A stretch of DNA of 51,103 nucleotides from Ruminococcus sp. Lineage in GTDB: Bacteria; Bacillota; Clostridia; Oscillospirales; Ruminococcaceae. How positions within the stretch are numbered: the stretch's first letter is position 1; every line of letters starts with the position of its first letter. Of the stretch, positions 32,830 to 41,900 are shown in pieces. The stretch is taken from the NCBI GenBank assembly GCA_029060755.1, contig JAIDTI010000050.1, positions 1 to 51,103 of the forward strand, in the 5' to 3' direction. The notes under the pieces are model-generated. The model did not search any database. It was not told the origin of the DNA and saw nothing but the letters and a program-made list of their open reading frames with translations. Position numbers and translations under genes: made by a program.

Positions 32830-33710
32830 TTTTCCACCTCTGCCGTATTGTCTATATGTACATCAAGCTGACTGAACGGAATTTCAATATTATTTCTGTC
32901 AAAAATCTGCTTTATTTCTTCATTCAAAGTGTAGCGCACTTCATTATAGTTGCCGTTATACACCCATACAAGCACATCTATTGCAATTGAACTGCTTTTG
33001 TGTTCTGACATTCTTATTACTGGAGCAGGTTCGGACAGAATGAACTTATTTTCCGAAACAACAGAAATAATAAGCTGACGTGCCTTTTTGTAGTTTGCAG
33101 AGTAACTTATTTCATAGTTAAGATTAATACGTCTTGTCGGCGTTTCCGTATAGTTGATGATTTTTGCGTCTGATACTTTGCCGTTAGGAATAAGCACGGA
33201 TTTTCCGTCAGAAGTCTGCATTTTTGTATAGAGAACTCCTATTGATTCAACTATACCTGTTGTTCCGTCAAGTTCAACAGTATCACCTGAAGCAAAAGGT
33301 TTTGAGAAAAGTATTATAAATCCTCCGCAAAGATTTGAAAGACAGTTCTGCAATGCAAGGCTGACTGCAAGACCTGCCGCACCAAGAACAGTGATAATTG
33401 ATGACATGGGTACATTGAGTACAGACAATGACATGATAATCACAAGAACATACAATACCACTCTTATAAAAGAAACAAGAAATGTTCTTGCGGAATCCTC
33501 AACATTTGAACGTTTCATTGCTTTTGAAATAATCTTTGAGATGAGACGTGACAGCAATATCCCTACAATAAGAACTATGACTGCAATAATAATAAGCGGT
33601 AATATACCAAGAAAATAGTTTGTAATATCAGTAAAAAAGCCTGATGCTTTGTCAACCTGTTCCTGAATTGTATCGACAACAGGCGGTAAAGTGGTTGTTG
33701 TTTCTTCCAA
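32826..33710 (-). CDS. MscS-family mechanosensitive channel
   Basis: The protein is about 294 residues, with three membrane helices (about 30-125) and the MscS beta domain. The pore helix region reads L-G-A-A-G-L-A-V-S-L-A-L-Q-N-C-L-S-N-L, followed by F-S-K-P-F-A-S-G-D. It releases solutes on hypo-osmotic shock. The start is most likely the TTG at 33710, because AAGGGAG lies 9 bp upstream. An in-frame ATG at 33719 touches that ribosome site, and the longest reading would begin inside the -35 element. The tail overlaps the next gene by 4 bp. Confidence 0.88.
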   Translation of the reverse strand: MEETTTTLPPVVDTIQEQVDKASGFFTDITNYFLGILPLIIIAVIVLIVGILLSRLISKIISKAMKRSNVEDSARTFLVSFIRVVLYVLVIIMSLSVLNVPMSSIITVLGAAGLAVSLALQNCLSNLCGGFIILFSKPFASGDTVELDGTTGIVESIGVLYTKMQTSDGKSVLIPNGKVSDAKIINYTETPTRRINLNYEISYSANYKKARQLIISVVSENKFILSEPAPVIRMSEHKSSSIAIDVLVWVYNGNYNEVRYTLNEEIKQIFDRNNIEIPFSQLDVHIDNTAEVEK

Positions 33711-33732
33711 ATAAATCATCTCCCTTAAAAGT

Positions 33733-33761
33733 ATTATATCAAAAAATATTGTTTTCGTCAA
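33733..33761 (-). promoter_or_regulatory. Promoter of the mscS-rsmA operon
   Basis: TTGACG (33756-33761) and TATAAT (33733-33738) are 17 bp apart on the minus strand. This rules out a coding start upstream of about 33725. Confidence 0.75.
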
Positions 33762-33801
33762 TTAGTAATATTAATTAAAAGAATAAAATTAATCAAATCT
33801 C

Positions 33802-33830
33802 TTGATTTTTGCATAATGATATGATAAAAT
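33802..33830 (+). promoter_or_regulatory. Promoter of tRNA-Arg
   Basis: TTGATT (33802-33807) and TAAAAT (33825-33830) have a 17-bp spacer, 12 bp before the mature tRNA. Confidence 0.6.
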
Positions 33831-33842
33831 AGTATTAGTGAT

Positions 33843-33916
<74 letters not shown>

Positions 33917-33944
33917 CTATCATAAAAATAGTGGAGGTATTACC

Positions 33945-34526
33945 ATGTCAAAAAATTTTATCGTTGAAACTTCAGCACGTCACATTCATGTAACTCAGGA
34001 GCATCTTGAAATCCTTTTCGGAAAAGGTCACGAACTTACAAAGAAAAAAGACCTTTCACAGCCTGGACAGTTTGCTTGTGAAGAACGTGTAACAATTGTC
34101 GGTCCAAAGAAAGAACTCGCAGGCGTTTCAATTCTCGGTCCTGTACGTCCCGAAACTCAGGTTGAACTTTCTGCAACTGATGCACGTTCAATTGGTATTT
34201 CTGCACCTGTAAGAGAATCAGGCGATGTTGCCGGTTCAGGTGCTTGCAAGATTGTCGGACCAGCTGGCGAAATTGAAATTTCAGAGGGCGTAATTGTGGC
34301 AAAACGTCACATTCATCTCACTCCTGCTGATGCAGAGGAACTTGGTGTAGTTGATAAGCAGGTTGTATGGGTAAAGGTTGAAACTCCAGAAAGAAGTGCA
34401 GTTCTCGGTGACGTTGTATGCCGTGTATCTGATAAATATGCACGTGCTATGCACATTGATACAGATGAATCAAATGCTATAGGCGCACCACGTGAGCTTT
34501 ATGGTGAAATCATAGAAATCAAGTAA
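33945..34526 (+). CDS. pduL: PduL-type phosphate acyltransferase
   Basis: The 193-residue protein has the two PduL half-domains with their metal-binding motifs S-A-R-H-I-H-V-T near the start and A-K-R-H-I-H-L-T-P near residue 122. It interconverts acetyl- (or propanoyl-) CoA and the acyl phosphate, and here probably serves acetate formation in place of Pta, since no microcompartment genes are present. Start: GTGGAGG precedes the ATG at 33945. It lies 28 bp behind the tRNA and 3 bp ahead of nfo, so the three may be cotranscribed. Confidence 0.93.
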   Translation: MSKNFIVETSARHIHVTQEHLEILFGKGHELTKKKDLSQPGQFACEERVTIVGPKKELAGVSILGPVRPETQVELSATDARSIGISAPVRESGDVAGSGACKIVGPAGEIEISEGVIVAKRHIHLTPADAEELGVVDKQVVWVKVETPERSAVLGDVVCRVSDKYARAMHIDTDESNAIGAPRELYGEIIEIK

Positions 34527-34529
34527 AAT

Positions 34530-35363
34530 ATGCTTTACATAGGCTGTCATCTTTCATATTCAAACGGCTATGAGGCTATGGGAAAACAGGCTCTTGAAAT
34601 AGGTGCAAATACTTTTGCTTTCTTTACAAGAAATCCACGTGGAGCTTCTGCAAAAAAAATCAACAGCAATGATGTAAAAAAGCTGACTGACATAATGACC
34701 GAAAACAAATTCGGAAAACTTGTCGTTCACGCTCCCTACACAATGAATCTCTGTTCAGATAATTCTGAAACAAGACGTTTTTCAAGAAAAATCATGGCTG
34801 ACGACCTTATGCGTATGGAAGCAATTCCTGGTAATTATTATAATTTTCACCCCGGCTGTCATATGAAACAAGGCGCAGACAAAGGGATTGAGTTTATTTC
34901 AGGTCAGCTGAATGACATCATTTCCCCTCAACAAAAAACAATCGTTCTGCTTGAAACAATGGCAGGAAAAGGCTCTGAAATGGGCAAAACATTCAATGAA
35001 CTTCATGCAATTATCGACCGTACAGAATACAGTGATAAAGTCGGAGTGTGCCTTGATACCTGTCATATATGGGACGGCGGATATGATATTGTAAATAATT
35101 TTGATGGAGTTCTGGAGGAGTTCGACAGCATTATCGGGTTGAACCGTCTCAAAGCCGTTCACCTGAATGACAGTCTTAATCCTCTTGGCTCACACAAAGA
35201 CAGGCACGCAAAAATCGGAAAAGGATATATCGGCATAAATGCACTGATTAATATAATAAATCACCCTGCAATAAAAAATTTGCCGATAATTCTTGAAACT
35301 CCTAACGACCTTGACGGATATAAAAGAGAAATACAGATTCTGCGTGAAAATTACAACGGATAA
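34530..35363 (+). CDS. nfo: Endonuclease IV (AP endonuclease)
   Basis: The 277-residue TIM-barrel enzyme shows the Nfo zinc-ligand segments: [39 protein letters not shown]...[13 protein letters not shown], and I-L-E-T-P-N-D at the end. It cleaves DNA at abasic sites in base excision repair. It starts 3 bp after pduL and ends just before a strong terminator. Confidence 0.96.
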   Translation: MLYIGCHLSYSNGYEAMGKQALEIGANTFAFFTRNPRGASAKKINSNDVKKLTDIMTENKFGKLVVHAPYTMNLCSDNSETRRFSRKIMADDLMRMEAIPGNYYNFHPGCHMKQGADKGIEFISGQLNDIISPQQKTIVLLETMAGKGSEMGKTFNELHAIIDRTEYSDKVGVCLDTCHIWDGGYDIVNNFDGVLEEFDSIIGLNRLKAVHLNDSLNPLGSHKDRHAKIGKGYIGINALINIINHPAIKNLPIILETPNDLDGYKREIQILRENYNG

Positions 35364-35366
35364 AAC

Positions 35367-35395
35367 AAAAGGGCTTCAGTTTCTGAAGTCCTTTT
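35367..35395 (+). terminator. Terminator of the pduL-nfo operon
   Basis: A 13-bp stem (35367-35379 / 35383-35395, core GGCTTCAG/CTGAAGTC with one G-U pair) and a 3-nt loop end in TTTT, 3 bp after the nfo stop. Confidence 0.88.
35368..35388. repeat. Direct repeat, left copy (flanks a small AT-rich gene)
   Basis: AAAGGGCTTCAG followed by a few bases and TTCTGAA recurs almost unchanged at 35963-35983. The two copies bracket the hypothetical gene at 35458-35936. Confidence 0.6.
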
Positions 35396-35457
35396 AGTCT
35401 GTCAAAAAAGTCCAGTAAACTATCTATATCCTATACAGTAATAAAAGCCCTTGAATA

Positions 35458-35645
35458 TCAAGGACTTTTATTTGTAAGACAATCGTTGATGGTTTCAAAA
35501 CCTTTTTTAAATTCTTCAGAAAGTGTTATAATAGATTTTATTAAGTGCATCATTTCTTCTTCATTTTCTAAATACAATTTTTCAATATATTCCTTATTTG
35601 TAATTTCTCGATACATTACATTTAACAAAGAACCCGCAACATATG
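35458..35645 (-). pseudogene. Downstream frame of the broken 35.6-kb hypothetical gene
   Basis: About 60 further codons follow in another frame, beginning K-S-Y-V-A-G-S-L-L-N-V and ending at a TGA (35458). They join the upstream ORF if one base is added to the run of eight T (A on the coding strand) at 35647-35654. The helical, charged sequence reads as a natural continuation with no start codon of its own nearby. The last codons lie in a hairpin TAAAAG...CTTTTA (35442-35471). Confidence 0.55.
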
Positions 35646-35936
35646 ATTTTTTTTCATAACATATATTCCGGCATCAATAAAGTTAGTATTATTATACATA
35701 ATAATATGACAATAAAAACTATATTCTTTATATTTTCCTAAATTAATTTTGAAAAAATTCTCATTTTTGTAATATTGAAATTTGTAACCTGTTGCATTGA
35801 GTATTTCTTTTATTTTATCAAGACTAATTATATAATTAGAACTACATTTTGAATATTTTTTAGATAAATAGATATATCTTTCATCAAATCCGATAGTATT
35901 TATTATATCTATCGTTTGTTTGTTTAAAATTCCCAT
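35622..35936 (-). CDS. Hypothetical protein, probably truncated by a homopolymer frameshift
   Basis: The 104-residue reading is rich in Lys, Asn, Tyr and Ile and is unlike its neighbours in composition. No family is recognised. It has no signal peptide. Its last eight residues follow a run of eight A; with nine A the frame would continue to a protein of about 159 residues. The gene lies alone between nfo and the GT-C gene, framed by nearly identical hairpins, which suggests an inserted cassette. Whether the frameshift is real, phase-variable or a sequencing error cannot be told from this sequence. Confidence 0.5.
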   Translation of the reverse strand: MGILNKQTIDIINTIGFDERYIYLSKKYSKCSSNYIISLDKIKEILNATGYKFQYYKNENFFKINLGKYKEYSFYCHIIMYNNTNFIDAGIYVMKKNHMLRVLC

Positions 35937-35962
35937 AATTATTCCTCTAAAAATATTATCTC

Positions 35963-35990
35963 AAAGGGCTTCAGATTCTGAATTCCTTTT
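35963..35990. repeat. Direct repeat, right copy
   Basis: AAAGGGCTTCAGATTCTGAA with a partly paired CCTTT tail repeats the nfo terminator sequence and abuts the stop codon of the GT-C gene. Confidence 0.6.
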
Positions 35991-37342
35991 TAAATCAGCA
36001 TGAATAATGGAAAAAAACTGACTAAATATCGGCATCTTGTTTCCCATATCAGCAGAAAAATTGTCATTCCGAAAAGGCATAGACGAAAGAGAAATGTTTT
36101 GTCGGTGCTTTTCTTTATGTCGATTAATATTGAAAACAGTATTGTAAAATGGCTGAAAAACGATATAACATAGAAAACTTCTGATGAAAAAAAGAGATTA
36201 TAATAGCTTGCCATAAATGTAGTATTTTCCCATGTATACGTAATTTTTTCAGCAAGATGATGTATAAATCCGCCGAAACCCTGACTGCTTAATTTCTCAC
36301 ACAATCTGTCAAAATCAGCGGATTTCTTTGCAGTTCCTATGAAACTTTTTGTATACAGAAAATCTTCACGGTTATAGCCTCCCCTGCCGTCTGCACTCAT
36401 CATAATCCAATGTATAAACGGAAAACTTTTCTGTTTCAGCGTTTCATGACTTATATGCAGTATTTTCAGGGCGGATTCTGAAACAGCTTTGACTGAAATA
36501 ATACAAGGGAATGTAACTGCCATAAAATCCTTGATTTTCAGACGGCTTGAAATCATATCCATTATTATTGCGATAAGCAGTACAAGTGAACTCCCTTTCA
36601 TTTTATATGCAAGTCCTACAAATGCACTGCTTAATATAAGCAATGATATTTTCTGCATTTTTGTATATTTCAGGTAAAAATACGCCGATGTCATTACTAA
36701 AGGCATAGCCATTGAATCCGTATAGAAAAAGCAACTGTATGTAACAAGCGGAGTGAAAAGTATTCCACGAACTGCACAGACAAATGCCCTTGACGGCTTA
36801 TGAGCTATCTCCGCACATCTGCACATGAGAATATACGACAGATTCAGACTGATTATATTTACAGCTATCGGCAGAAAATTACTCATATTCCCTGTCAATG
36901 CAAATTCAATGCGGTATAGCAGATAAATCACCATAAAAAGCATATGGTTATTAGGGTAAATCTCAAAATAATCGGGCTGATAGTCAGGGAGATTTGTTGA
37001 AATATCAAGTCCGAGGATAAGATTTTTTGCTCCCGTGCATACATAAAGCAGGTCATTTCTTGGCACAAAATCGGAAAGTAGTGCTGATATTAACTGAACT
37101 GTAAAAAGAATTATGCTCATTAATGCTGTTATACGTCTGTATCTGCTGATGTCCATATCTATTGATTCAAGTTGATTCAGTTTCCATGCAATAAACAGGC
37201 TTATAGCTGTTCCAAGCGGGACAACAAGCCATGAAACCGGAATAGATTCTTTGTGACTAATTATACCGTACACCGCAAACAGAATACAGAGAGAAAAAAC
37301 AGTCATCAGCGGATAATTAAGATATTTTACCAGATATTTCAT
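35990..37342 (-). CDS. Polytopic membrane protein, GT-C glycosyltransferase-like
   Basis: The 450-residue protein has about ten to twelve membrane helices. An early acidic loop (residues about 93-120, P-R-N-D-L-L-Y) and a late W-E-T-R-C-R-Y-L segment resemble the GT-C/PMT-ArnT membrane glycosyltransferases that use polyprenyl-linked sugars. No single catalytic motif proves this. It is the last gene of the M60-LPXTG-sortase operon, overlapping the sortase by 4 bp. A role in glycosylating the Thr-rich surface proteins of the same operon is plausible. Confidence 0.65.
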   Translation of the reverse strand: MKYLVKYLNYPLMTVFSLCILFAVYGIISHKESIPVSWLVVPLGTAISLFIAWKLNQLESIDMDISRYRRITALMSIILFTVQLISALLSDFVPRNDLLYVCTGAKNLILGLDISTNLPDYQPDYFEIYPNNHMLFMVIYLLYRIEFALTGNMSNFLPIAVNIISLNLSYILMCRCAEIAHKPSRAFVCAVRGILFTPLVTYSCFFYTDSMAMPLVMTSAYFYLKYTKMQKISLLILSSAFVGLAYKMKGSSLVLLIAIIMDMISSRLKIKDFMAVTFPCIISVKAVSESALKILHISHETLKQKSFPFIHWIMMSADGRGGYNREDFLYTKSFIGTAKKSADFDRLCEKLSSQGFGGFIHHLAEKITYTWENTTFMASYYNLFFSSEVFYVISFFSHFTILFSILIDIKKSTDKTFLFRLCLFGMTIFLLIWETRCRYLVSFFPLFMLI

Positions 37343-37902
37343 TCAGATGCCCTCAATTCTTTCAAGCCAACAACTACATGACGTTGTGTGCCATCATCAG
37401 TACAAGTTATAATGGTAACTCTGTCATCACCAAAATCATCAAGAACCCATGTTTCGTTCGGCTCAACTATAAAATGCTCCGTAACAGTATATGTATAGCA
37501 CTTCTTTTCTTTGTCATAAAGAGAAATTTCCATTCCAAGTTCAACATTTTTCAGATTATTGAAATACTCCTTGTAAATAGTACTGCTATGCCCTGCAATA
37601 CAATAGTTGCCTGAACCTGTGTCGCCTGTTCCGATAAAATGCCCGACTGCTTTAGCTAAGGTTTTATTGTCTGTACCCTCCAAAACAGGGGCTTTGATTT
37701 TAAGAGCGTCAATTTCAACTACAACATTTTCTTTGAACATTATTTGTCGGTTGATTTCCCGATAGATTTTTCTGATACCGTAAAAGCCTATAACAGATGT
37801 ACCGATTATTATAGCAATGAGCCCTGTTATAAACAGAGCCCATTGTTTTTTTGTACGCTTTTTGTCGGTATCAACAACAAGCTTACTTCTCATATTCATC
37901 AC
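37339..37902 (-). CDS. Sortase
   Basis: The 187-residue transpeptidase has an N-terminal membrane helix (about 22-45) and a sortase beta-barrel. The catalytic His is in C-I-A-G-H-S-S, the nucleophile Cys in T-I-I-T-C-T-D-D-G, and the Arg in T-Q-R-H. The pattern fits the class D/E group more than class A. It should cleave LPxTG and link the protein to the cell wall; its obvious substrate is the LPQTG protein encoded directly upstream, which it overlaps by 20 bp. The first start is GTG; two nearby ATG codons are alternatives. Confidence 0.93.
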   Translation of the reverse strand: MMNMRSKLVVDTDKKRTKKQWALFITGLIAIIIGTSVIGFYGIRKIYREINRQIMFKENVVVEIDALKIKAPVLEGTDNKTLAKAVGHFIGTGDTGSGNYCIAGHSSTIYKEYFNNLKNVELGMEISLYDKEKKCYTYTVTEHFIVEPNETWVLDDFGDDRVTIITCTDDGTQRHVVVGLKELRASE

Positions 37903-38971
37903 GACGGATTACACCAGAGATTTTTACAACGCAGAAGCCAAATCCTATAAGAATGAGCGAGAAAACAGCAAGCAGAATATTTTTCATTGAGTTGTTGCCT
38001 GTCTGCGGGAGGTTTACTTCTTCATTAGCTGAATTAGTACCTACACCCGTATCCGGATTGATAGTGTATGTATCAAGCACCTTTCCTTCCTCATCAGACA
38101 ATGTAATCTCATACATACCGTCTACATTCTCAACAAGTTCAGCATTTGCAGCTGTAACATCTGTTGTATTCTTATAATCATTGATTGCCCACTGACAAAA
38201 TTCATCGTCCGAAGCAACATGACCATTGTTTGCTGCTGTAGTTGTTGCTACTGTTGTAACTGGCTTTTCTGTAGTTGTTACAGTTGTTGTAGTTGTTGTG
38301 GTAGTTAATGCAGTTGTAGTTGTTGTTGTAGTTGATTCAGTTGTTGTCAAATCTGTTGTAGTTGTTATGGTTGTAGTTGGCTTTGTAGTAGTTGTTGTAG
38401 CTTTTGTGGTGGTTGTGGTTGGTTTTGTAGTAGTTGTAGCTTTCGTGGTGGTTGTAGTCGGCTTTGTAGTAGTTGTTGTAGTTTGAGTAGTTGTTGTTGC
38501 TGGCTTTGTTGCTATATCAACTTCAAATTCATCATTTTCAAGCACACTCTGATAAACATACTTCAATGAATCTTCTACAACATCAATTTTGACATCAACA
38601 GCATTTCCTTTAGCATCAATTGCCGATACTGTACCAATATCCAGAGTTTCATCGCCGTTAAAGAGTGATTTGGAATCGGACATATAGATATTCAGGTAAT
38701 TTTTCTTAGCATTATATCGGTATTCTGAAATTTTTATGCTGTTTTCAGAGTTGAACTCAAAAGAAATATCAGCATCAACATCAGAATCAACTTTCAGGCT
38801 TAACTGTACAGCAGTAACTTCGCTTATATCTTCATAATTGGCAATCAACTGCACATTATTTAATTCGTCAATCTTAATATTGCTTAAAGCTTTTGCACTG
38901 ACAGTATTAAGAGAAAGCATGATTCCGATTGACAATGTGGTAAATGCACCCATTAAAACCTTTTTTAACAT
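37883..38971 (-). CDS. LPXTG cell-wall-anchored protein with Thr/Lys-rich stalk
   Basis: The 362-residue protein has a signal peptide (about 1-28) and an N-terminal beta-rich domain (about 30-150) that could be a divergent cohesin (V-T-A-V-Q-L-S-L-K-V-D, T-L-D-I-G-T-V-S-A). A T-T-T-T-K-P/T-K-A stalk follows (about 153-250), then a small domain (about 255-315). The cell-wall sorting signal is LPQTG at 321-325, with a hydrophobic helix and a basic tail. It starts 3 bp after the M60-like gene and overlaps its sortase gene. The layout resembles anchoring scaffoldins such as ScaE, which holds a cellulosome to the wall, but dockerin binding is not shown. Confidence 0.87.
   Translation of the reverse strand: MLKKVLMGAFTTLSIGIMLSLNTVSAKALSNIKIDELNNVQLIANYEDISEVTAVQLSLKVDSDVDADISFEFNSENSIKISEYRYNAKKNYLNIYMSDSKSLFNGDETLDIGTVSAIDAKGNAVDVKIDVVEDSLKYVYQSVLENDEFEVDIATKPATTTTQTTTTTTKPTTTTTKATTTTKPTTTTTKATTTTTKPTTTITTTTDLTTTESTTTTTTTALTTTTTTTTVTTTEKPVTTVATTTAANNGHVASDDEFCQWAINDYKNTTDVTAANAELVENVDGMYEITLSDEEGKVLDTYTINPDTGVGTNSANEEVNLPQTGNNSMKNILLAVFSLILIGFGFCVVKISGVIRRDEYEK
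38228..38510 (-). repeat. Thr/Lys-Pro linker repeat tract
   Basis: A short-period repeat encodes T-T-T-T-T-K-P and T-T-T-K-A units of the LPXTG protein stalk. A Val-rich reading on the plus strand is a shadow. Confidence 0.8.
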
Positions 38972-38974
38972 AAC

Positions 38975-41900
38975 TTACTCCTTTTCAGTTGTCTCGTTAT
39001 TATCGCTCAATGTAATAGTAGGAAGTTTATCCTTAACAGGAACTTCTTCAAAGAGAGAATCACTGACCATACGCTGACCCTCATTTGTAAGAGCGTTATT
39101 TACTCTGTAAAGTTCAACACGAACAGTTTCAGGTAAATCCATACTTGCCATATCTTCTGGCTCAATCCAGTAAATCCATGTACCGTCTGAAACGTCTGTA
39201 ATATTTTTTCCGTCGGGAACATCTGCCAGAATAATCTGCTGAGACTTAATGTTGTTATCAGCATCTAATCCACCGACGATATTTCCGTTTCCGTCGTAAA
39301 GGATAACTGCGTTGTAAGCAGGATTGCCCTTATAAGAACCTGTGAATACAAGTGAATTTTTCGCAATAACATTGTCTGCCTTGTCGCCATATTTGTAATC
39401 TTCGCCAAGAATACCAATCACCGCTGTTGCTTCTTCACCTGCTCTGCGGAAGTCAACGTTATCTCCGGTTACGCCGAGAACATCAAGTTCTGCAATTGAA
39501 ACTGTCTTACCATTCTGATTAAGAAGTACAAGCTTGACTGCTGTTGCAGAATATGTGCTGATGTACTTGTCATCATCATTTGCAAAGTAAACTGTTTCAC
39601 TGCCTTTGAAAGTACCGCTTGCTGTAAGAACCCATTCATCATCAGTCATTACATAAACTTCATAATCGCCGACAGATTCACCCTCACCGGCTGTATATTT
39701 CATTCCGGTTGCAGTAATAGTCTTGTTGAAGTCGATAACGATTTCAGCACTGTCACCAGTTACTTTCGGAGCGTAAACTGTAGCCAGCTCATTATCAACA
39801 GCAAGTTCTGCCGGATTGCTCTTTGTCTGTTCGCATGGCATCTCGTCTGTAGCTTCACTTACAATACTTTCAGCAGTAAGATTTGTTGTTGAAATGCTCC
39901 AGTAGGATTTGTCAAGACTGCCGTCATGCTCAATCTTAACCATCTTTGTTTCATATACTGCTGAACGGCAAAGGTACTTGTCAATAAGTGTAATCTTATA
40001 GAATACAGCACGGTTGTTGAGTGTTGTAACTGTATCTGTAAATTCAGAACCTGTTGCAAATCCAACGGGAACTTCTTCAACCTTTCCGCCTGATATTGTG
40101 CAACGGATTACTTCATAGCCGAGTATGTCATCTTCAGGAATATCAGCAGGTGTAAACTTGAGGTCAACTTTATTTGCTGATTTGCCGATTTTAACATCAA
40201 CATCTTTTATTGCAGAAACTGCACTTTCATTACCTAAAACACTTCCTTTTCCGTTAAGCGCATAGATACGTGCATCATCATTTGCATAGAAGATAGCTCT
40301 TGTTTCCTTTTCAAACTGTGATGCGTATGAAATAGTAGTCTCATCAGGAGTTTTGCCCCAGCGTTCAAAGAACTCAAGAACATTCTTTTCTGCTGCCGCA
40401 CAAGCAAGACGCATAAGTTTCTGGTCTGAATTTCCGTCAAGTGTGAGTGCTATATCGCCAGGTGCTGGTGCAGCCTTTGGATTTCTTGAATAAGTGTCAA
40501 CTCTTGCATAGAACAGATTTTTCATCTGCTCATCATAATCGGAATAAGTCTTATAGTTCAGACCTTTGTCATATGCAAGATGCAACTGCCAGTACATACC
40601 AAGCTGTGTTGCAATGTTAGGACAATTTCCCTTTGTGCCTGAAGTTACTTTGCTGTAGATATTGTTATACTGGAAACGCATACCATCATTTGTATCTTTT
40701 GCCTGAGCAAGCTGAGCAAAATAGTTATTTGTAATTTCTGCTACAGCATAATCGCCCTGATTGATACAATGTCCGATTTCGTGAGCAATACCCCAGCCGA
40801 AATAATTTCCGCTGACATATTTTCCGTTCTCATCTGCAACTACAGAATTACAGTTTACCATACCTTTTGTTTCAGACCATTCAATACCAATGTGATTGTC
40901 TGATGCGTACATAAATGCACCTGAGAACATACGCTGATAACGTATATTGAGATGTCCCTTAGGAACCTGATTTATTTCATCTGGTGCGGACTCATTCAGA
41001 CCCTTATGCTGATAGAACAGATACATCATATCTTCCATAGCTTTCATTGACTTAAGAACAGTTTCAGCACGTTCTTCGGCAGTGCCTTTTCCTGCTCCGG
41101 CAAGTATCTGTTGAGCCGGCAGAGAGAACATCATTGTATCAAGCATTATATCTGATGCGCCTAAAATACAGTTCTTGCTGTCATAATCGTAATCAATATA
41201 CTTGTTGCCTGAACCTTTGTGAGTCTTGTTATGGAGTTCTTCCATTTTCGGAACATATTCATCAAGCTTGTTTATGTATTCAACAGTTCTTTCCTTGCGT
41301 TCATCTTCATCAGTTACCTTGTACAAATCAAGGAAAGGAACTTCCGAACCGCCAGTTACACGTACTGAATAATCTTCACTTGCATTGCTTGCACCCTGAT
41401 ACTGAATATACAAAGCTCCACCGGATTCAAAACCAGCAATTGTACTTTTAGATAATTTGAATGTATTTGCTCCGACTTTGAGATTAGCACCGTCCAGAGT
41501 AACTCCGCTTGATTCAGAGTGATATTGTGTAACGATAAGACGTAAGTCGGTGCTGTCACCTGTTTTCTTCTTGTCACTTCCGACATAGACTGTCACTTCT
41601 TCTCCTGTTCCGATAGAAACACCGAGTGGTTGCCATGCGTTAAGACCAGAGAATCCACGACCTGTATCTTTTGTAGTGATTTCCTTATGTATCTTTATAG
41701 GACTGCTGATTGATTCAGCATTCAGAATTTTTTCTGCTGTTTCAAGTTCACGGAGTAAAGCATCTGTATTAGGGTTGATTTCTCCAAATTCATCAGGAGT
41801 ATTGACTTTCTGGCGCAGAAGTTCAATAGTTCTGTGAGTAACGTTGTCTTTCAGGACTGTATGCAGATTATCAACATACAAGTCCATGATTTCGTCCATA

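Noticed and set aside
33710-33761. Longer N-terminus for the MscS protein
   Set aside because: It would start inside the -35 element of a consensus promoter.
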